Assembly (NCBI GenBank): GCA_050742255.1
Contig: JBOGHU010000140.1
Location: forward strand, 1-20,512
Length of the DNA: 20,512 nt
Direction of reading: 5' to 3'
Source of the DNA: JBOGHU01 sp050742255
GTDB lineage: Bacteria; Actinomycetota; Acidimicrobiia; Acidimicrobiales; CADCSY01
Below the pieces are notes generated by a model that saw nothing but the letters and a program-made list of their open reading frames with translations, had not been told where the DNA came from and searched no databases. The number at the start of each line of letters is the position of its first letter. Position 1 is the stretch's first letter. This document shows, in pieces, positions 1 to 6,854 of this stretch. Both the position numbers and the translations under genes were made by a program.

Positions 1-954
1 GGCCAGCACGCCCGCCGCCATGGCCGCCCCCGCGGCGGCGCCGAGGGCGACCACGGACAAGGCCGGGCGCACCGGGTCGGCCAGGAGGGCGGCGGCGAGG
101 TGGGCGGACCCGGTCACGGCCATCGCCCCCACCAGCCCCCCCCGCACGCCCACCAGGCGCCCCAGCTCGGGAGCCACCAGGCCACCCAGGGCGGTGCTCA
201 CGGCCAGGCCGGCGAGGAGGAGGCCGAAGGCGGGAGCGCCCAGCCCCAGGTCGTCGAGCGCGAACAGCACCAGGACGCCGAGGACGGCGCCGGTCGCCGC
301 TGTGCCCAGGGCAGCCACCCCCATCACCGCCCGTCGACCCGCCGTCGACCCGGGCCCCGTCGATGGCCGGGCCGCACCACGGCGCGCCACCGGTCGCCGC
401 AGCGACAGGGCGAGGAGGGCGGCGAGGGCGAAGGCGGGGACGTCCATCAGGAGCGGCAGGGCCGACACCAGCTCGTAGAGGAGCCCACCGGCCGCCAACC
501 CCACCACGGCGCCGACCATGCCCCCCACGGCCGTCCCCTCGGCACCGTCCACCTGACCGGGGACGGCGACCACGTCGGTGGCGTCGGCCTCCACCAGGTC
601 GGTGAGCGCCTCTCCCAGCCCGATCACGAACGCCGTGGCCTGCAGGACGAGGATCGTCTCGGACCCGGTCAGGGCGAGGAGGCCCAGCACGCCCGCCGCC
701 ATCGCCCGCACGGAGTCGACCAGGCCCAGCACGGTGCGCCCGTCACTGCTCCCCACCGAGGCCGGTCCGATGAGCGCCGTCAGGGCCCACGGGAGGTGCT
801 GGGCCACCACCACCCCGGCGACGGCGAGCGGGTCACGGGTCAAGCCCGCCGCCAGCAGGGGGAGAGCGGTGGCGGCCAGGCCCTCGGCCCCGCCGGCGAC
901 CGTGGCCGCCCTGAGGAGCCGCCGTTGGTCGCGGCCGAGGTCGGGTGGGCGCAC
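1..954 (-). CDS. MFS-type transporter, N-terminal part (C-terminus off the left edge)
   Basis: The minus strand is open from a GTG at 954 to the left edge (318 codons, no stop). The translation is a polytopic membrane protein with long Ala/Leu/Val/Gly segments, for example around residues 15-35 (GAEGLAATALPLLAAGL), 42-60, 80-110 and 145-170. A basic, proline-rich loop (RRPVARRGAARPSTGPG) sits near residues 190-215, between two hydrophobic halves. This 6+6 helix plan with a central charged loop is typical of the Major Facilitator Superfamily, which usually has about 400 residues, so roughly a fifth is missing. The substrate cannot be told. It lies 54 bp downstream of orn on the same strand and may be co-transcribed with it. 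The start is chosen because helix 1 follows closely after MRPPDLGRDQRRLLRAA; no clear ribosome binding site is seen. The family call is moderately sure. Confidence 0.7.
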   Translation of the reverse strand, partial: MRPPDLGRDQRRLLRAATVAGGAEGLAATALPLLAAGLTRDPLAVAGVVVAQHLPWALTALIGPASVGSSDGRTVLGLVDSVRAMAAGVLGLLALTGSETILVLQATAFVIGLGEALTDLVEADATDVVAVPGQVDGAEGTAVGGMVGAVVGLAAGGLLYELVSALPLLMDVPAFALAALLALSLRRPVARRGAARPSTGPGSTAGRRAVMGVAALGTAATGAVLGVLVLFALDDLGLGAPAFGLLLAGLAVSTALGGLVAPELGRLVGVRGGLVGAMAVTGSAHLAAALLADPVRPALSVVALGAAAGAAMAAGVLA

Positions 955-1008
955 GACCGGTAACCGTAGGCGAGCGGACCGTGCGCCTCGGCCCCGGCCC
1001 GGTCGCCC

Positions 1009-1575
1009 TCAGCCCGGCAGGGGGGTGGGCCGGTCGTCACCCCCTCGGCGGAACATCGCCGTGCGGTAGTAGCGGAGCTCGGCCACGCTCTCCCGGATGT
1101 CGTCGAGAGCCCGGTGGCCGCCGGCCTTTTGGGGTGCCCCGCCCATGAGCTCGGGGTACCAGCGCCGGCCCAGCTCCTTGAGGGTGGAGACGTCGACCGA
1201 CCGGTAGTGGAGGTGGTTCTCCAGCTCCGGTAGGTGGACGGCGAGGAACCGGCGGTCGGTGCCGATGGAGTTGCCGCACAGGGGGACCTGGCGGGGATGG
1301 GGCACGTGCTGCTTGACGAAGGCGAGGGTCGCCTCGCCGGCGGCGTCCAGGGAGGTGGTCGAGGACTCGACCGCGGCCAGCAGCCCGCTACGGGCGTGCA
1401 TCTCCCGCACGACGTCGTCCATGGTGCCGAGACGCTCGGGGGGATGGCCGATGACCAGGTCGGGGCCCTCGGCCACGATCTCCAGGTCGTCGTCGGTGAC
1501 CAGGCTGGCGATCTCGATGATGACGTGCCGGAGCGGGTCCAGCCCGGTCATCTCCAGGTCCAGCCACACGAGCAC
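1009..1575 (-). CDS. orn: Oligoribonuclease
   Basis: A 188-residue 3'-5' exoribonuclease that degrades 2-5 nt RNA fragments, including linearised cyclic dinucleotides such as pGpG, to mononucleotides in the cytoplasm. It is a DEDDh-family member. ExoI is WLDLEMTGLD (Asp6, Glu8), ExoII holds GNSIGTDRRF (Asp107), and ExoIII is HRALDDI (His154, Asp158). YRSVDVSTLKEL between them is also family-typical, and the length matches the usual 180-200. The start is GTG at 1575. A TACGAT hexamer ends exactly six bases before it, so the mRNA is probably leaderless. Divergent from dut with 22 bp between start codons; the MFS gene follows on the same strand. All catalytic residues are present. Confidence 0.96.
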   Translation of the reverse strand: MLVWLDLEMTGLDPLRHVIIEIASLVTDDDLEIVAEGPDLVIGHPPERLGTMDDVVREMHARSGLLAAVESSTTSLDAAGEATLAFVKQHVPHPRQVPLCGNSIGTDRRFLAVHLPELENHLHYRSVDVSTLKELGRRWYPELMGGAPQKAGGHRALDDIRESVAELRYYRTAMFRRGGDDRPTPLPG

Positions 1576-1579
1576 CGGG

Positions 1580-1591
1580 CGATCGTATGCT
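1580..1591. promoter_or_regulatory. Shared two-way leaderless promoter of orn and dut
   Basis: The 22 bp between the two GTG start codons holds TATGCT (1586-1591) reading toward dut and TACGAT (minus strand, 1587-1582) reading toward orn. The two -10 hexamers share the self-complementary TA at 1586-1587. Each is followed by exactly six bases and then GTG, which would place both transcription starts on the first base of the start codon. A 7-bp inverted repeat, CACCGGG (1573-1579) and CCCGGTG (1592-1598), frames the site and includes bases of both start codons. The motifs are read directly; use as a promoter is inferred. Confidence 0.75.
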
Positions 1592-1597
1592 CCCGGT

Positions 1598-2035
1598 GTG
1601 ATCGAGGTGCCGGTGGTCCGTCTCGACCCCGGGCTCCCCCTGCCGTCCTACGCCTGCCACGGGGACGCCGGCGCCGACCTCCGGGCCCGTGAGGGAGCGG
1701 TCCTCCCGGCAGGGGGCGGCCGGGCGCTGGTCCCCACCGGGATGGCCGTGGCCCTCCCCGAGGGGTGGGCCGGGTTCGTGCAGCCGCGGAGCGGGTTGGC
1801 CTTCCGCCACGGCGTCACCTGTCTCAACACCCCCGGGCTGATCGACCCCGGCTACAGGGATGAGCTCCGGGTGCTGTTGATAAACACCGACCCGGTGCAC
1901 GACTACGTGGTGGATCGCGGCGATCGCATCGCCCAGCTCGTCATCCAGCAGGTGGGGCGGGCCGACTTCGTCCTCGTCGACGCCTTGCCGGGGTCGGCCC
2001 GGGGTGTCGGCGGCTTCGGCTCGACCGGTCGGTAG
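1598..2035 (+). CDS. dut: dUTP diphosphatase (dUTPase)
   Basis: A 145-residue trimeric dUTPase that hydrolyses dUTP to dUMP and pyrophosphate, keeping uracil out of DNA and supplying dUMP for thymidylate synthesis. All five family motifs are visible in order: DAGADLRA (I), QPRSGLAFRHG (II), NTPGLIDPGYRDEL with the catalytic Asp/Tyr (III), RGDRIAQLVIQ (IV) and the C-terminal GVGGFGSTGR arm (V). The reading frame stays open far upstream across orn, but GTG 1598 gives the normal length, starts just before the first beta strand (IEVPVVRLD), and lies six bases after the TATGCT -10 element. The 3' end overlaps the convergent yibE/F-like gene by 95 bp. Confidence 0.96.
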   Translation: MIEVPVVRLDPGLPLPSYACHGDAGADLRAREGAVLPAGGGRALVPTGMAVALPEGWAGFVQPRSGLAFRHGVTCLNTPGLIDPGYRDELRVLLINTDPVHDYVVDRGDRIAQLVIQQVGRADFVLVDALPGSARGVGGFGSTGR

Positions 2036-3221
2036 CACCGGTCGGGGGGGTGCTGGCCACGGCCCAGGTGGCGAGGGCGGTCGTGAGTGGCACCGACGCC
2101 ACCAAGCCCAGGCTGCCCACCAGGGCGCGCACCACCTCCACGGCGATGGCTTCGCCGTTCACCACGTCCCCCAGCCCCTGGCCGGCTTGGGTGAACAGCA
2201 GGAACAGCGGCAGGGAGGCCCCCGCGTAGGCCAGCACCAAGGTGTTGACCGTCGATGCGATGTGGTCCTGGCCGATGCGGATCCCGGCCCGGTAGAGGTC
2301 CCGTCGCCGGTAGCCGGGGTTGGCTCGCCTCAGCTCCCACACCGCCGAGGCCTGGGTCACCGTGACGTCGTCGAGAACCCCGAGGGCCCCGATGACGATG
2401 CCCCCCAGCAGGAGCCCCTGGAAGTTGATCTGGGCCGCCGCGACCTGGAGGAAGGTGGCGTCCTCGTCGGCCAGCCCCGAGAGCTGTGCCGCCGCCACGA
2501 AGGCGGCGCCCAGGGCCCCGACCAGGGCCAGGCTGGCGAGGGTCCCGATCACGGCGGTGGTGGTCCTGGCGTTCACCCCGTGCGCCAGGTACAGGGCGGT
2601 GAACGCGACCACCGACGCGCCCACCAGGGCGACCAGCAGGGGGCTGCTGCCCTCGAGGATGGCGGGGAGGACGAACACGATCACCACGCCCAGGCTGACG
2701 GGCAGGCCCAGCAGGGCCCGCAGGCCCCGCCACCGCCCCAGCGCCACCACGGCCGAGGCGAAGAGCCCGCCCAGGACGAGTAGCGGGACCCGCCGCTCAC
2801 GGTCGGCGAAGCTGTAGCGGAAACCCTCCTCGGCCTCGGGGAAGTAGCTCAGCACCAACGTGTCGCCCACCTCGAAGCGGGCCGAGCCCCGCCCCTCGGT
2901 CTGCTCGCCGAGGGAGACCACCTCGCCGCGGTCGGGTCCCTCCAGCACCCGCACCTGGGGGACGACGCAGGTGAGGTCGGCCGAGGGGTCGGCGCCCGGG
3001 CAGGGCCCCCGCCTCACATCGACCACCCGTCCGTCGACCAGGTCGTCGGGCGCGCCCAGGGAGGGGTCGGGACCGGTGGCGGCACCGCCGGGCCACAGCA
3101 CAGCCAACCCGACCACCGTGGCCAGGAGGAACGGGGCGGCCAGGGCGACCAGCAATGACCGGGTGCGCGCCGGGGCGGGGCTGTCGACGGGGGACCGGGC
3201 GTGGTGGGGATCGCTCGTCAT
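1941..3221 (-). CDS. YibE/F-like multi-pass membrane protein
   Basis: A 426-residue membrane protein. A short cytoplasmic start is followed by one membrane helix (about residues 21-42, SLLVALAAPFLLATVVGLAVL). Then comes an extracytoplasmic beta-rich domain (about 55-145, with VRVLEGPDRGEVVSL and FEVGDTLVLSY), then a run of seven or so helices. Family-like stretches include LGVLDDVTVTQASAVWELRRANP and RAGIRIGQDHIASTVNTLVLAYAGASLPL, both typical of the YibE/F family, whose function is unknown. The start is ATG 3221, with GGAG just upstream and a CAGTCT hexamer six bases before it. The basic C-terminal tail (about the last 32 residues) runs antisense through the end of dut, so its exact end may be less conserved than the helices. 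Confidence 0.85.
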   Translation of the reverse strand: MTSDPHHARSPVDSPAPARTRSLLVALAAPFLLATVVGLAVLWPGGAATGPDPSLGAPDDLVDGRVVDVRRGPCPGADPSADLTCVVPQVRVLEGPDRGEVVSLGEQTEGRGSARFEVGDTLVLSYFPEAEEGFRYSFADRERRVPLLVLGGLFASAVVALGRWRGLRALLGLPVSLGVVIVFVLPAILEGSSPLLVALVGASVVAFTALYLAHGVNARTTTAVIGTLASLALVGALGAAFVAAAQLSGLADEDATFLQVAAAQINFQGLLLGGIVIGALGVLDDVTVTQASAVWELRRANPGYRRRDLYRAGIRIGQDHIASTVNTLVLAYAGASLPLFLLFTQAGQGLGDVVNGEAIAVEVVRALVGSLGLVASVPLTTALATWAVASTPPTGATDRSSRSRRHPGPTPARRRRGRSRPAPPAG

Positions 3222-3303
3222 GGCTCCAGACTGGTCCACCGGCGGCCGGCGCCGCGGTGGGCCCGAGGGCGCCAGGTCCGGCCGGCCGGCCGGATGGCGC
3301 GGG

Positions 3304-3315
3304 TAGGGTGCCGCC
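3304..3315 (+). promoter_or_regulatory. Leaderless promoter of the thioesterase gene
   Basis: TAGGGT (3304-3309) is followed by six bases (gccgcc) and then the GTG start at 3316. This is the same spacing as at orn, dut and the DksA-like gene and predicts transcription starting on the start codon. No convincing -35 element is seen. Confidence 0.6.
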
Positions 3316-4050
3316 GTGACCCTACGGCGACTGCAGAACTCGGTGTGGGGATTCGAGTCGTCCTGCTTCGTCTGCGAGCCGAGCAACCCCGCCGGCCTGG
3401 GGATCCCGTTCCTGCACGACGACGAGGCCGACGTGGTGCGAGCCCGGTTCATGCTCGACGGTCGCTTCTCGGGCGCCCCCTCGTACCTGCACGGAGGCAT
3501 CGGCCTGGCCGTGCTCGACGAGGCCATGGCCTGGGCCACCATCGCCATCGGGGGCAGGTTCGCCACCACCGCCGAGTCCGGCGCCCGCTTCCAGCGGCCC
3601 CTGCGGGTGGGCCACCGCTACCAGGTCGAGGCTCGGGTCGCCGCCCACCACGGCGAACGTCTCCGCACCGAGGCGACGGTGACGGACGAGCACGGCCGTG
3701 TCTGCATCGACGCCCGGGCCACCTTCGTCGTGCTGACGCCGGAGCGAGCCCCCGACGCCATCGGCGACGTCGGAGAGGACGACGCCAGCTACCTGGGCGG
3801 GGGGCGGGGACCGCAGCCCCACCGGCGCGGCGAGGGACGTGGGGTTTGGGAGGGGGGCGAGGAGGGTAAGGGCCCCGCCATGGAAGAGAAGAAGGACGAT
3901 CTGAAGGGCCGCATGAAAGAGGCGGCTGGGGATCTGACCGACGACGAGGACCTCAAGCGGGAGGGCCAGCTCGATCAGGCCGCCGCCAAGGCGAAGGGGA
4001 AGCTCGGCGGGGCCGTCGACGCCGTGAAGGACAAGTTCCGCAAGAAGTGA
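3316..4050 (+). CDS. Hotdog-fold (PaaI-type) thioesterase reading in frame into a CsbD-like module
   Basis: A 244-codon open frame. Residues 1-150 form a PaaI/YbgC-type hotdog acyl-CoA thioesterase. It has an N-terminal CFVCEPSNPAGLGI cysteine motif, the LHGGIGLAVLDEAMAW helix with the HGG signature (59-61), and strands FQRPLRVGHRYQVEARV and CIDARATFVVL. Such enzymes hydrolyse acyl-CoA; the substrate here is unknown. Residues 155-188 are a Gly/Arg/Glu-rich linker of low complexity (GGGRGPQPHRRGEGRG), unlike a folded domain. Residues 189-244 are a CsbD-like stress protein. No stop codon separates the two. Either this is a true fusion, or the genes are separate and a one-base change in the G-rich linker hides a stop: TAA lies out of frame at about 3867-3869 and would come into frame with one added base. 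The start is GTG 3316, apparently leaderless. Confidence 0.8.
   Translation: MTLRRLQNSVWGFESSCFVCEPSNPAGLGIPFLHDDEADVVRARFMLDGRFSGAPSYLHGGIGLAVLDEAMAWATIAIGGRFATTAESGARFQRPLRVGHRYQVEARVAAHHGERLRTEATVTDEHGRVCIDARATFVVLTPERAPDAIGDVGEDDASYLGGGRGPQPHRRGEGRGVWEGGEEGKGPAMEEKKDDLKGRMKEAAGDLTDDEDLKREGQLDQAAAKAKGKLGGAVDAVKDKFRKK
3880..4050 (+). CDS. CsbD-like stress protein (C-terminal module or separately started gene)
   Basis: From ATG 3880 a complete 56-residue CsbD-family protein can be read: MEEKKDDLKGRMKEAAGDL, then DDEDLKREGQLDQAAAKAKGKLGGAVDAVKDKF and Lys-Lys. CsbD proteins are small, charged, mostly helical general-stress proteins of unknown biochemical role, often under SigB-type control. 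A GGAGGG stretch lies about 13 bases before the ATG, a little far for a good ribosome site. The same codons are the C-terminus of the upstream thioesterase frame. The gene ends 13 bp from the convergent SigB/F-type sigma gene, which fits a stress role. Whether it is made alone, fused, or both cannot be decided from sequence. Confidence 0.75.
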   Translation: MEEKKDDLKGRMKEAAGDLTDDEDLKREGQLDQAAAKAKGKLGGAVDAVKDKFRKK

Positions 4051-4063
4051 TCTCCCCGATGGC

Positions 4064-4819
4064 TCATTCAGGTCGCTCCGCCTGCTTTCGGAGCTTGCGA
4101 AGGCTGCGGCCCAGCAGGCGAGACACGTGCATCTGGCTGATGCCCAGGCGCCTGGCGATCTCGGACTGGGTGAGGCCCTCGTAGAACCGCAGGTGCAGCA
4201 TCAGTTGCTCCCGATCGGGGAGCTCGCCCACAAGGGGCCCCAGGGCTGCCCGGGTCTCGGCCCGGTGCAGCCCAGGGTCAGCTTCGCCCAACTGGCCGAT
4301 CAGCGAGGGTTGCTCGTCGTCGTCGCTGCGCCCGGCGTCGAGCGAGGACGACCGGTAGACCGATCCTGCGTCGTTGGCCTCGATCACCTCGTCTTGGCTG
4401 GTGCCGGCGCGAGCCGCGATCTCGGGGATGGTGGGGGGCCGGCCCAGCTCGAGCAGGAGCTCGTCGACGACCCTCGTCACCCGCAGGTGCAGCTCCTGGA
4501 CGCGGCGGGGCACCCGCACCGCCCAGCCCTTGTCGCGGAAGTGCCGCTTCAGCTCCCCGACGATCGTCGGTGTGGCGAAGGTCGTGAACTCCAGCCCTCG
4601 GGAGGGGTCGAAGCGCTCCACGGCGTTGATCAGCCCCAGGCAGGCGACCTGGACGAGGTCGTCCACCGGCTCACCTCGGTTGGCGAAGCGCCGCGCCAGG
4701 TACTCGGCCAGGCCCAGGTGGGTCTCGACCAGCTGGTCGCGGAGGTGACGGTCCCCGGTGCGGGCGAACCTGGCGAAGGCGTGCTGGATGGCCCCCTTGT
4801 CGGTGCGGTCGAGGGCCAT
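4064..4819 (-). CDS. SigB/SigF/SigG-type alternative sigma factor
   Basis: A 251-residue group 3 sigma-70 factor that directs RNA polymerase to stress or developmental promoters. Region 2 covers about residues 28-95: GLAEYLARRFANRGEPVDDLVQ, LGLINAVERFDPSRGLEFTTFA, and the -10 recognition helix TIVGELKRHFRDKGWAVRVPRR. Region 3 is about 100-160 (LGRPPTIPEIAARAGTSQDEVIEA). Region 4 is about 195-248, with the HTH LTQSEIARRLGISQMHVSRLLGRSLRKLR. Length and order match the SigB/F/G family, which is normally held inactive by an RsbW-type anti-sigma factor. The start, ATG 4819, lies three bases after the stop of the RsbW-like gene, so the two are co-translated. This fits the partner-switching arrangement. 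Confidence 0.93.
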   Translation of the reverse strand: MALDRTDKGAIQHAFARFARTGDRHLRDQLVETHLGLAEYLARRFANRGEPVDDLVQVACLGLINAVERFDPSRGLEFTTFATPTIVGELKRHFRDKGWAVRVPRRVQELHLRVTRVVDELLLELGRPPTIPEIAARAGTSQDEVIEANDAGSVYRSSSLDAGRSDDDEQPSLIGQLGEADPGLHRAETRAALGPLVGELPDREQLMLHLRFYEGLTQSEIARRLGISQMHVSRLLGRSLRKLRKQAERPE

Positions 4820-4822
4820 GGG

Positions 4823-5209
4823 TCAGCCCCGGCCCCCACGCTTGAGGAGACGGAACCACGTCGCACCCGGCCCGCTCGAGAGCTCGTGCTCGTCGGCGAC
4901 CACCGCCAGGATCTTGGACGAGAGCTCGTTCGGCGCCGGAGCGGGGAGGGCCACCTCGAAGGCGCCGCGGCCCTCGATGGTGAGGTGGTCCCGTCCCAAC
5001 CGGTAGACCAGGGTGAGGGTCCCCGATCGGCCTCGGGAGCCGACCACTGCGAAGCACAGCTCATCGACGGCGATCTTGGTGTCCTCGATCTCGTCCAGGC
5101 TGAAGCCCAGGCGACCGGCCAGCCCCGCCGCCGTCAGCCGGGCGACACGCAGCAGCGGCGGGCTCGCCGGCATCGTCAGGCGGACCTCGGCGCCCTCAAC
5201 GTCCATCAT
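4823..5209 (-). CDS. RsbW-like anti-sigma factor with a degenerate ATP-binding site
   Basis: A 128-residue protein with the fold signature of RsbW/SpoIIAB GHKL proteins: an N-terminal strand (EVRLTMPASPPLLRVARLTAAGLA), then GFSLDEIEDTKIAVDELCFAVV. The helix that normally carries ExxxN has VDELCFAVV instead, with no Asn. The DxGxG ATP-lid motif is not recognisable (GRGAFEV), and the C-terminal GxGL box is missing. The last third (NELSSKILAVVADEHELSSGPGATWFRLLK) keeps the final strand. It probably binds the adjacent sigma factor, but ATP-dependent kinase activity looks doubtful. It is the first gene of a two-gene unit with the sigma factor; ATG 5209 has GGGAG about six bases upstream. Confidence 0.8.
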   Translation of the reverse strand: MMDVEGAEVRLTMPASPPLLRVARLTAAGLAGRLGFSLDEIEDTKIAVDELCFAVVGSRGRSGTLTLVYRLGRDHLTIEGRGAFEVALPAPAPNELSSKILAVVADEHELSSGPGATWFRLLKRGGRG

Positions 5210-5301
5210 CGTCGCTCCCTGCTGTCGTGCCCCCCGGCGATGATGCCAGGCGACGTAGGTGCCCGCCGAGCCATGTCCAGCGTGGTTTCCGTAGCTCGAC
5301 G

Positions 5302-5745
5302 ATGAGCCACGCCGACGAGTTGGCCCGGTTGGAGTTCCCGGCCCTGCCCGCGTTCGTCGGTGTCGCTCGCACGCTAGTGGCCGCCGTCGCCATCACCGTC
5401 GACGGTATCGACGAGGCGCGCCGGGAAGACCTTCGGATCGCCGTCTCCGAGGCGTGCACCAACGCCGTGGAGGCCCAGCTGTCCGGTGGGCTGGTGCAGC
5501 TGGTCACCCTGCGGTGCCTGGCCGACGAGGAGCGCTTCGAGGTGCGCATCGAGGACAGCGGCGCCGGCTTCGACCCTGCCGCCCTGCGACCCCGTCCCGC
5601 CGTGGGCCCCGAGCTCCTCCGGTCCGAGCGGGGATGGGGGCTCCAGCTCATCCGGGCCCTGGTGGACGAGGCCCACTTCACCTCCACCTCGACGGGCACC
5701 GCCGTTCGCCTGGTGCTGCACCGGGGAGCGGTAGAGGGGCCCTGA
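5302..5745 (+). CDS. RsbW-type serine kinase / anti-sigma regulatory factor (canonical ATP site)
   Basis: A 147-residue GHKL ATPase of the RsbW/SpoIIAB type. It has the N box DLRIAVSEACTNAVEA (about 50-65), the G1 box EDSGAGFDP (about 90-98), the G2 box SERGWGLQLIRALVD (about 112-126), and a final strand GTAVRLVL. Such proteins phosphorylate an STAS anti-anti-sigma factor and/or bind a sigma factor. It is divergent from the degenerate RsbW-like gene and its sigma factor, with about 92 bp between starts, so it is likely part of the same regulatory node. No STAS-domain antagonist gene is in the window. The frame is open further upstream, but ATG 5302 gives the normal family N-terminus. No strong promoter motif is seen. 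Confidence 0.88.
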   Translation: MSHADELARLEFPALPAFVGVARTLVAAVAITVDGIDEARREDLRIAVSEACTNAVEAQLSGGLVQLVTLRCLADEERFEVRIEDSGAGFDPAALRPRPAVGPELLRSERGWGLQLIRALVDEAHFTSTSTGTAVRLVLHRGAVEGP

Positions 5746-5772
5746 GCTCGGCTACCCTCCGCCGTCGTCCCC

Positions 5773-5817
5773 TCTCCGGTCACTCGACGTCGGCCAGCGA
5801 CGTCCGGTGACCGGAGA
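5773..5817. terminator. Large hairpin between convergent genes, likely two-way terminator
   Basis: TCTCCGGTCAC (5773-5783) pairs perfectly with GTGACCGGAGA (5807-5817). After a 2x2 internal mismatch, GACGTCG (5786-5792) pairs with CGACGTC (5798-5804) around a 5-base loop, giving 18 paired positions in all. It sits between the 3' ends of the convergent RsbW-type kinase and HtrA-like genes. There is no T-tract on either side, so it would be a U-less terminator or an RNA-stabilising end. Confidence 0.7.
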
Positions 5818-5849
5818 ACGGGGAGTGGCCCGCCCCAGATGGCCTCGAG

Positions 5850-6854
5850 TCACCCGAGAGGGCGGACGGCCTCGTCGTCGAGCTCGGTCGGGGCTACGGC
5901 CACCTCGATGAGCTGACCTCCTCGGGCCAGCTTCAGGTCGAGCGGTCGGTCGATCCGCTCGGCGGTCAGGAGCCGCTGCAGGTCCCCGACGGTGGTAACC
6001 GGCTCACCGTCAAGCTCGACGACGATGTCTTCGGGACGGACCCCCGCCCGCGCCGACGGGCTGCCCCGGACCACCGACAGCACCTCCAACCCCCGGCGCC
6101 GACCCGTGTGACGCTCCACCCGGGGAGGCAGGGGCCGGGTGCCGCCGGCCAGGCCGAGGTAGGCGCGGCGCACACGGCCGTGGTGCATGAGGGCGGCGAT
6201 GATGCCCCGGGCGCCGGCGTTCACGGGCACGGCCAGCCCCAGCCCCTGGCCCACGTGGGGCCCGACCAAGGCGGTGTTGATGCCGACCACGGCACCGGTG
6301 CTGTCGGCCAGCGCACCGCCCGAGTTGCCGGGGTGGAGGCTGGCGTCGGTCTGGATGACGTTCTCGACCAGGCGGGCCTGGCGGCCGGCGGCGGTCGTGA
6401 TGGACCGGCCCAGGGCGCTGATCACGCCGGCGCTCACGGACCCCTCGAAGCCGAGGGGGCTGCCCACCGCCACGACCAGCTGGCCGACCCGGAGGGTGTC
6501 GGCCTCACCCAGGGTGGCGGCGGCCAGGCCTGTGGCCGCCACCCTGATCACGGCCAGGTCGGACAGCGGGTCACAGCCGACCACCTCGTAGTCGACGTCC
6601 CGCCCGTCGGCGAGGGCGGCGGCGCCCCCCCTCGTGCCCTGCACCACGTGGGACGAGGTCACCAGGTAGCCGTCGGGGCTGAGCACGACGGCGGAGCCCG
6701 AGCCGCGGGGGCGACGGCCCCCGGGGACGGGAGCCAGCACCTTGAGGCTGGCGACCGAAGGCAGGAGGCGGGCCGCCACCGCGGTTACGACCCGGGAGTA
6801 GGCGTCGAGCGCCGCCACCTCTCGGTCCACCTCGGCCGCGGCGGGGCTGGTCAT
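5850..6854 (-). CDS. HtrA-like trypsin/PDZ serine protease (second of a pair), no export signal
   Basis: A 334-residue S1C-family protease. The catalytic triad is complete: His69 in VTSSHVVQG, Asp99 in DPLSDLAVIRV and Ser178 in LHPGNSGGAL. A PDZ domain follows at about 235-320 (GLEVLSVVRGSPSARAGV, PEDIVVELDGEPVTTVGDLQ). HtrA/DegP proteins are usually secreted or membrane-anchored quality-control proteases. Here the N-terminus (MTSPAAAEVDREVAALDAYS) has no signal peptide or membrane helix, so the enzyme appears cytoplasmic unless it is exported in another way. The start ATG overlaps the stop of the upstream paralogue (ATGA, 6854-6851), showing translational coupling. The pair is divergent from an HxlR regulator. 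Confidence 0.9.
   Translation of the reverse strand: MTSPAAAEVDREVAALDAYSRVVTAVAARLLPSVASLKVLAPVPGGRRPRGSGSAVVLSPDGYLVTSSHVVQGTRGGAAALADGRDVDYEVVGCDPLSDLAVIRVAATGLAAATLGEADTLRVGQLVVAVGSPLGFEGSVSAGVISALGRSITTAAGRQARLVENVIQTDASLHPGNSGGALADSTGAVVGINTALVGPHVGQGLGLAVPVNAGARGIIAALMHHGRVRRAYLGLAGGTRPLPPRVERHTGRRRGLEVLSVVRGSPSARAGVRPEDIVVELDGEPVTTVGDLQRLLTAERIDRPLDLKLARGGQLIEVAVAPTELDDEAVRPLG

Noticed and set aside
4127..5305. A 392-codon plus-strand frame antisense to the sigma and RsbW-like genes
   Set aside because: No motifs; the minus-strand genes carry clear family signatures.
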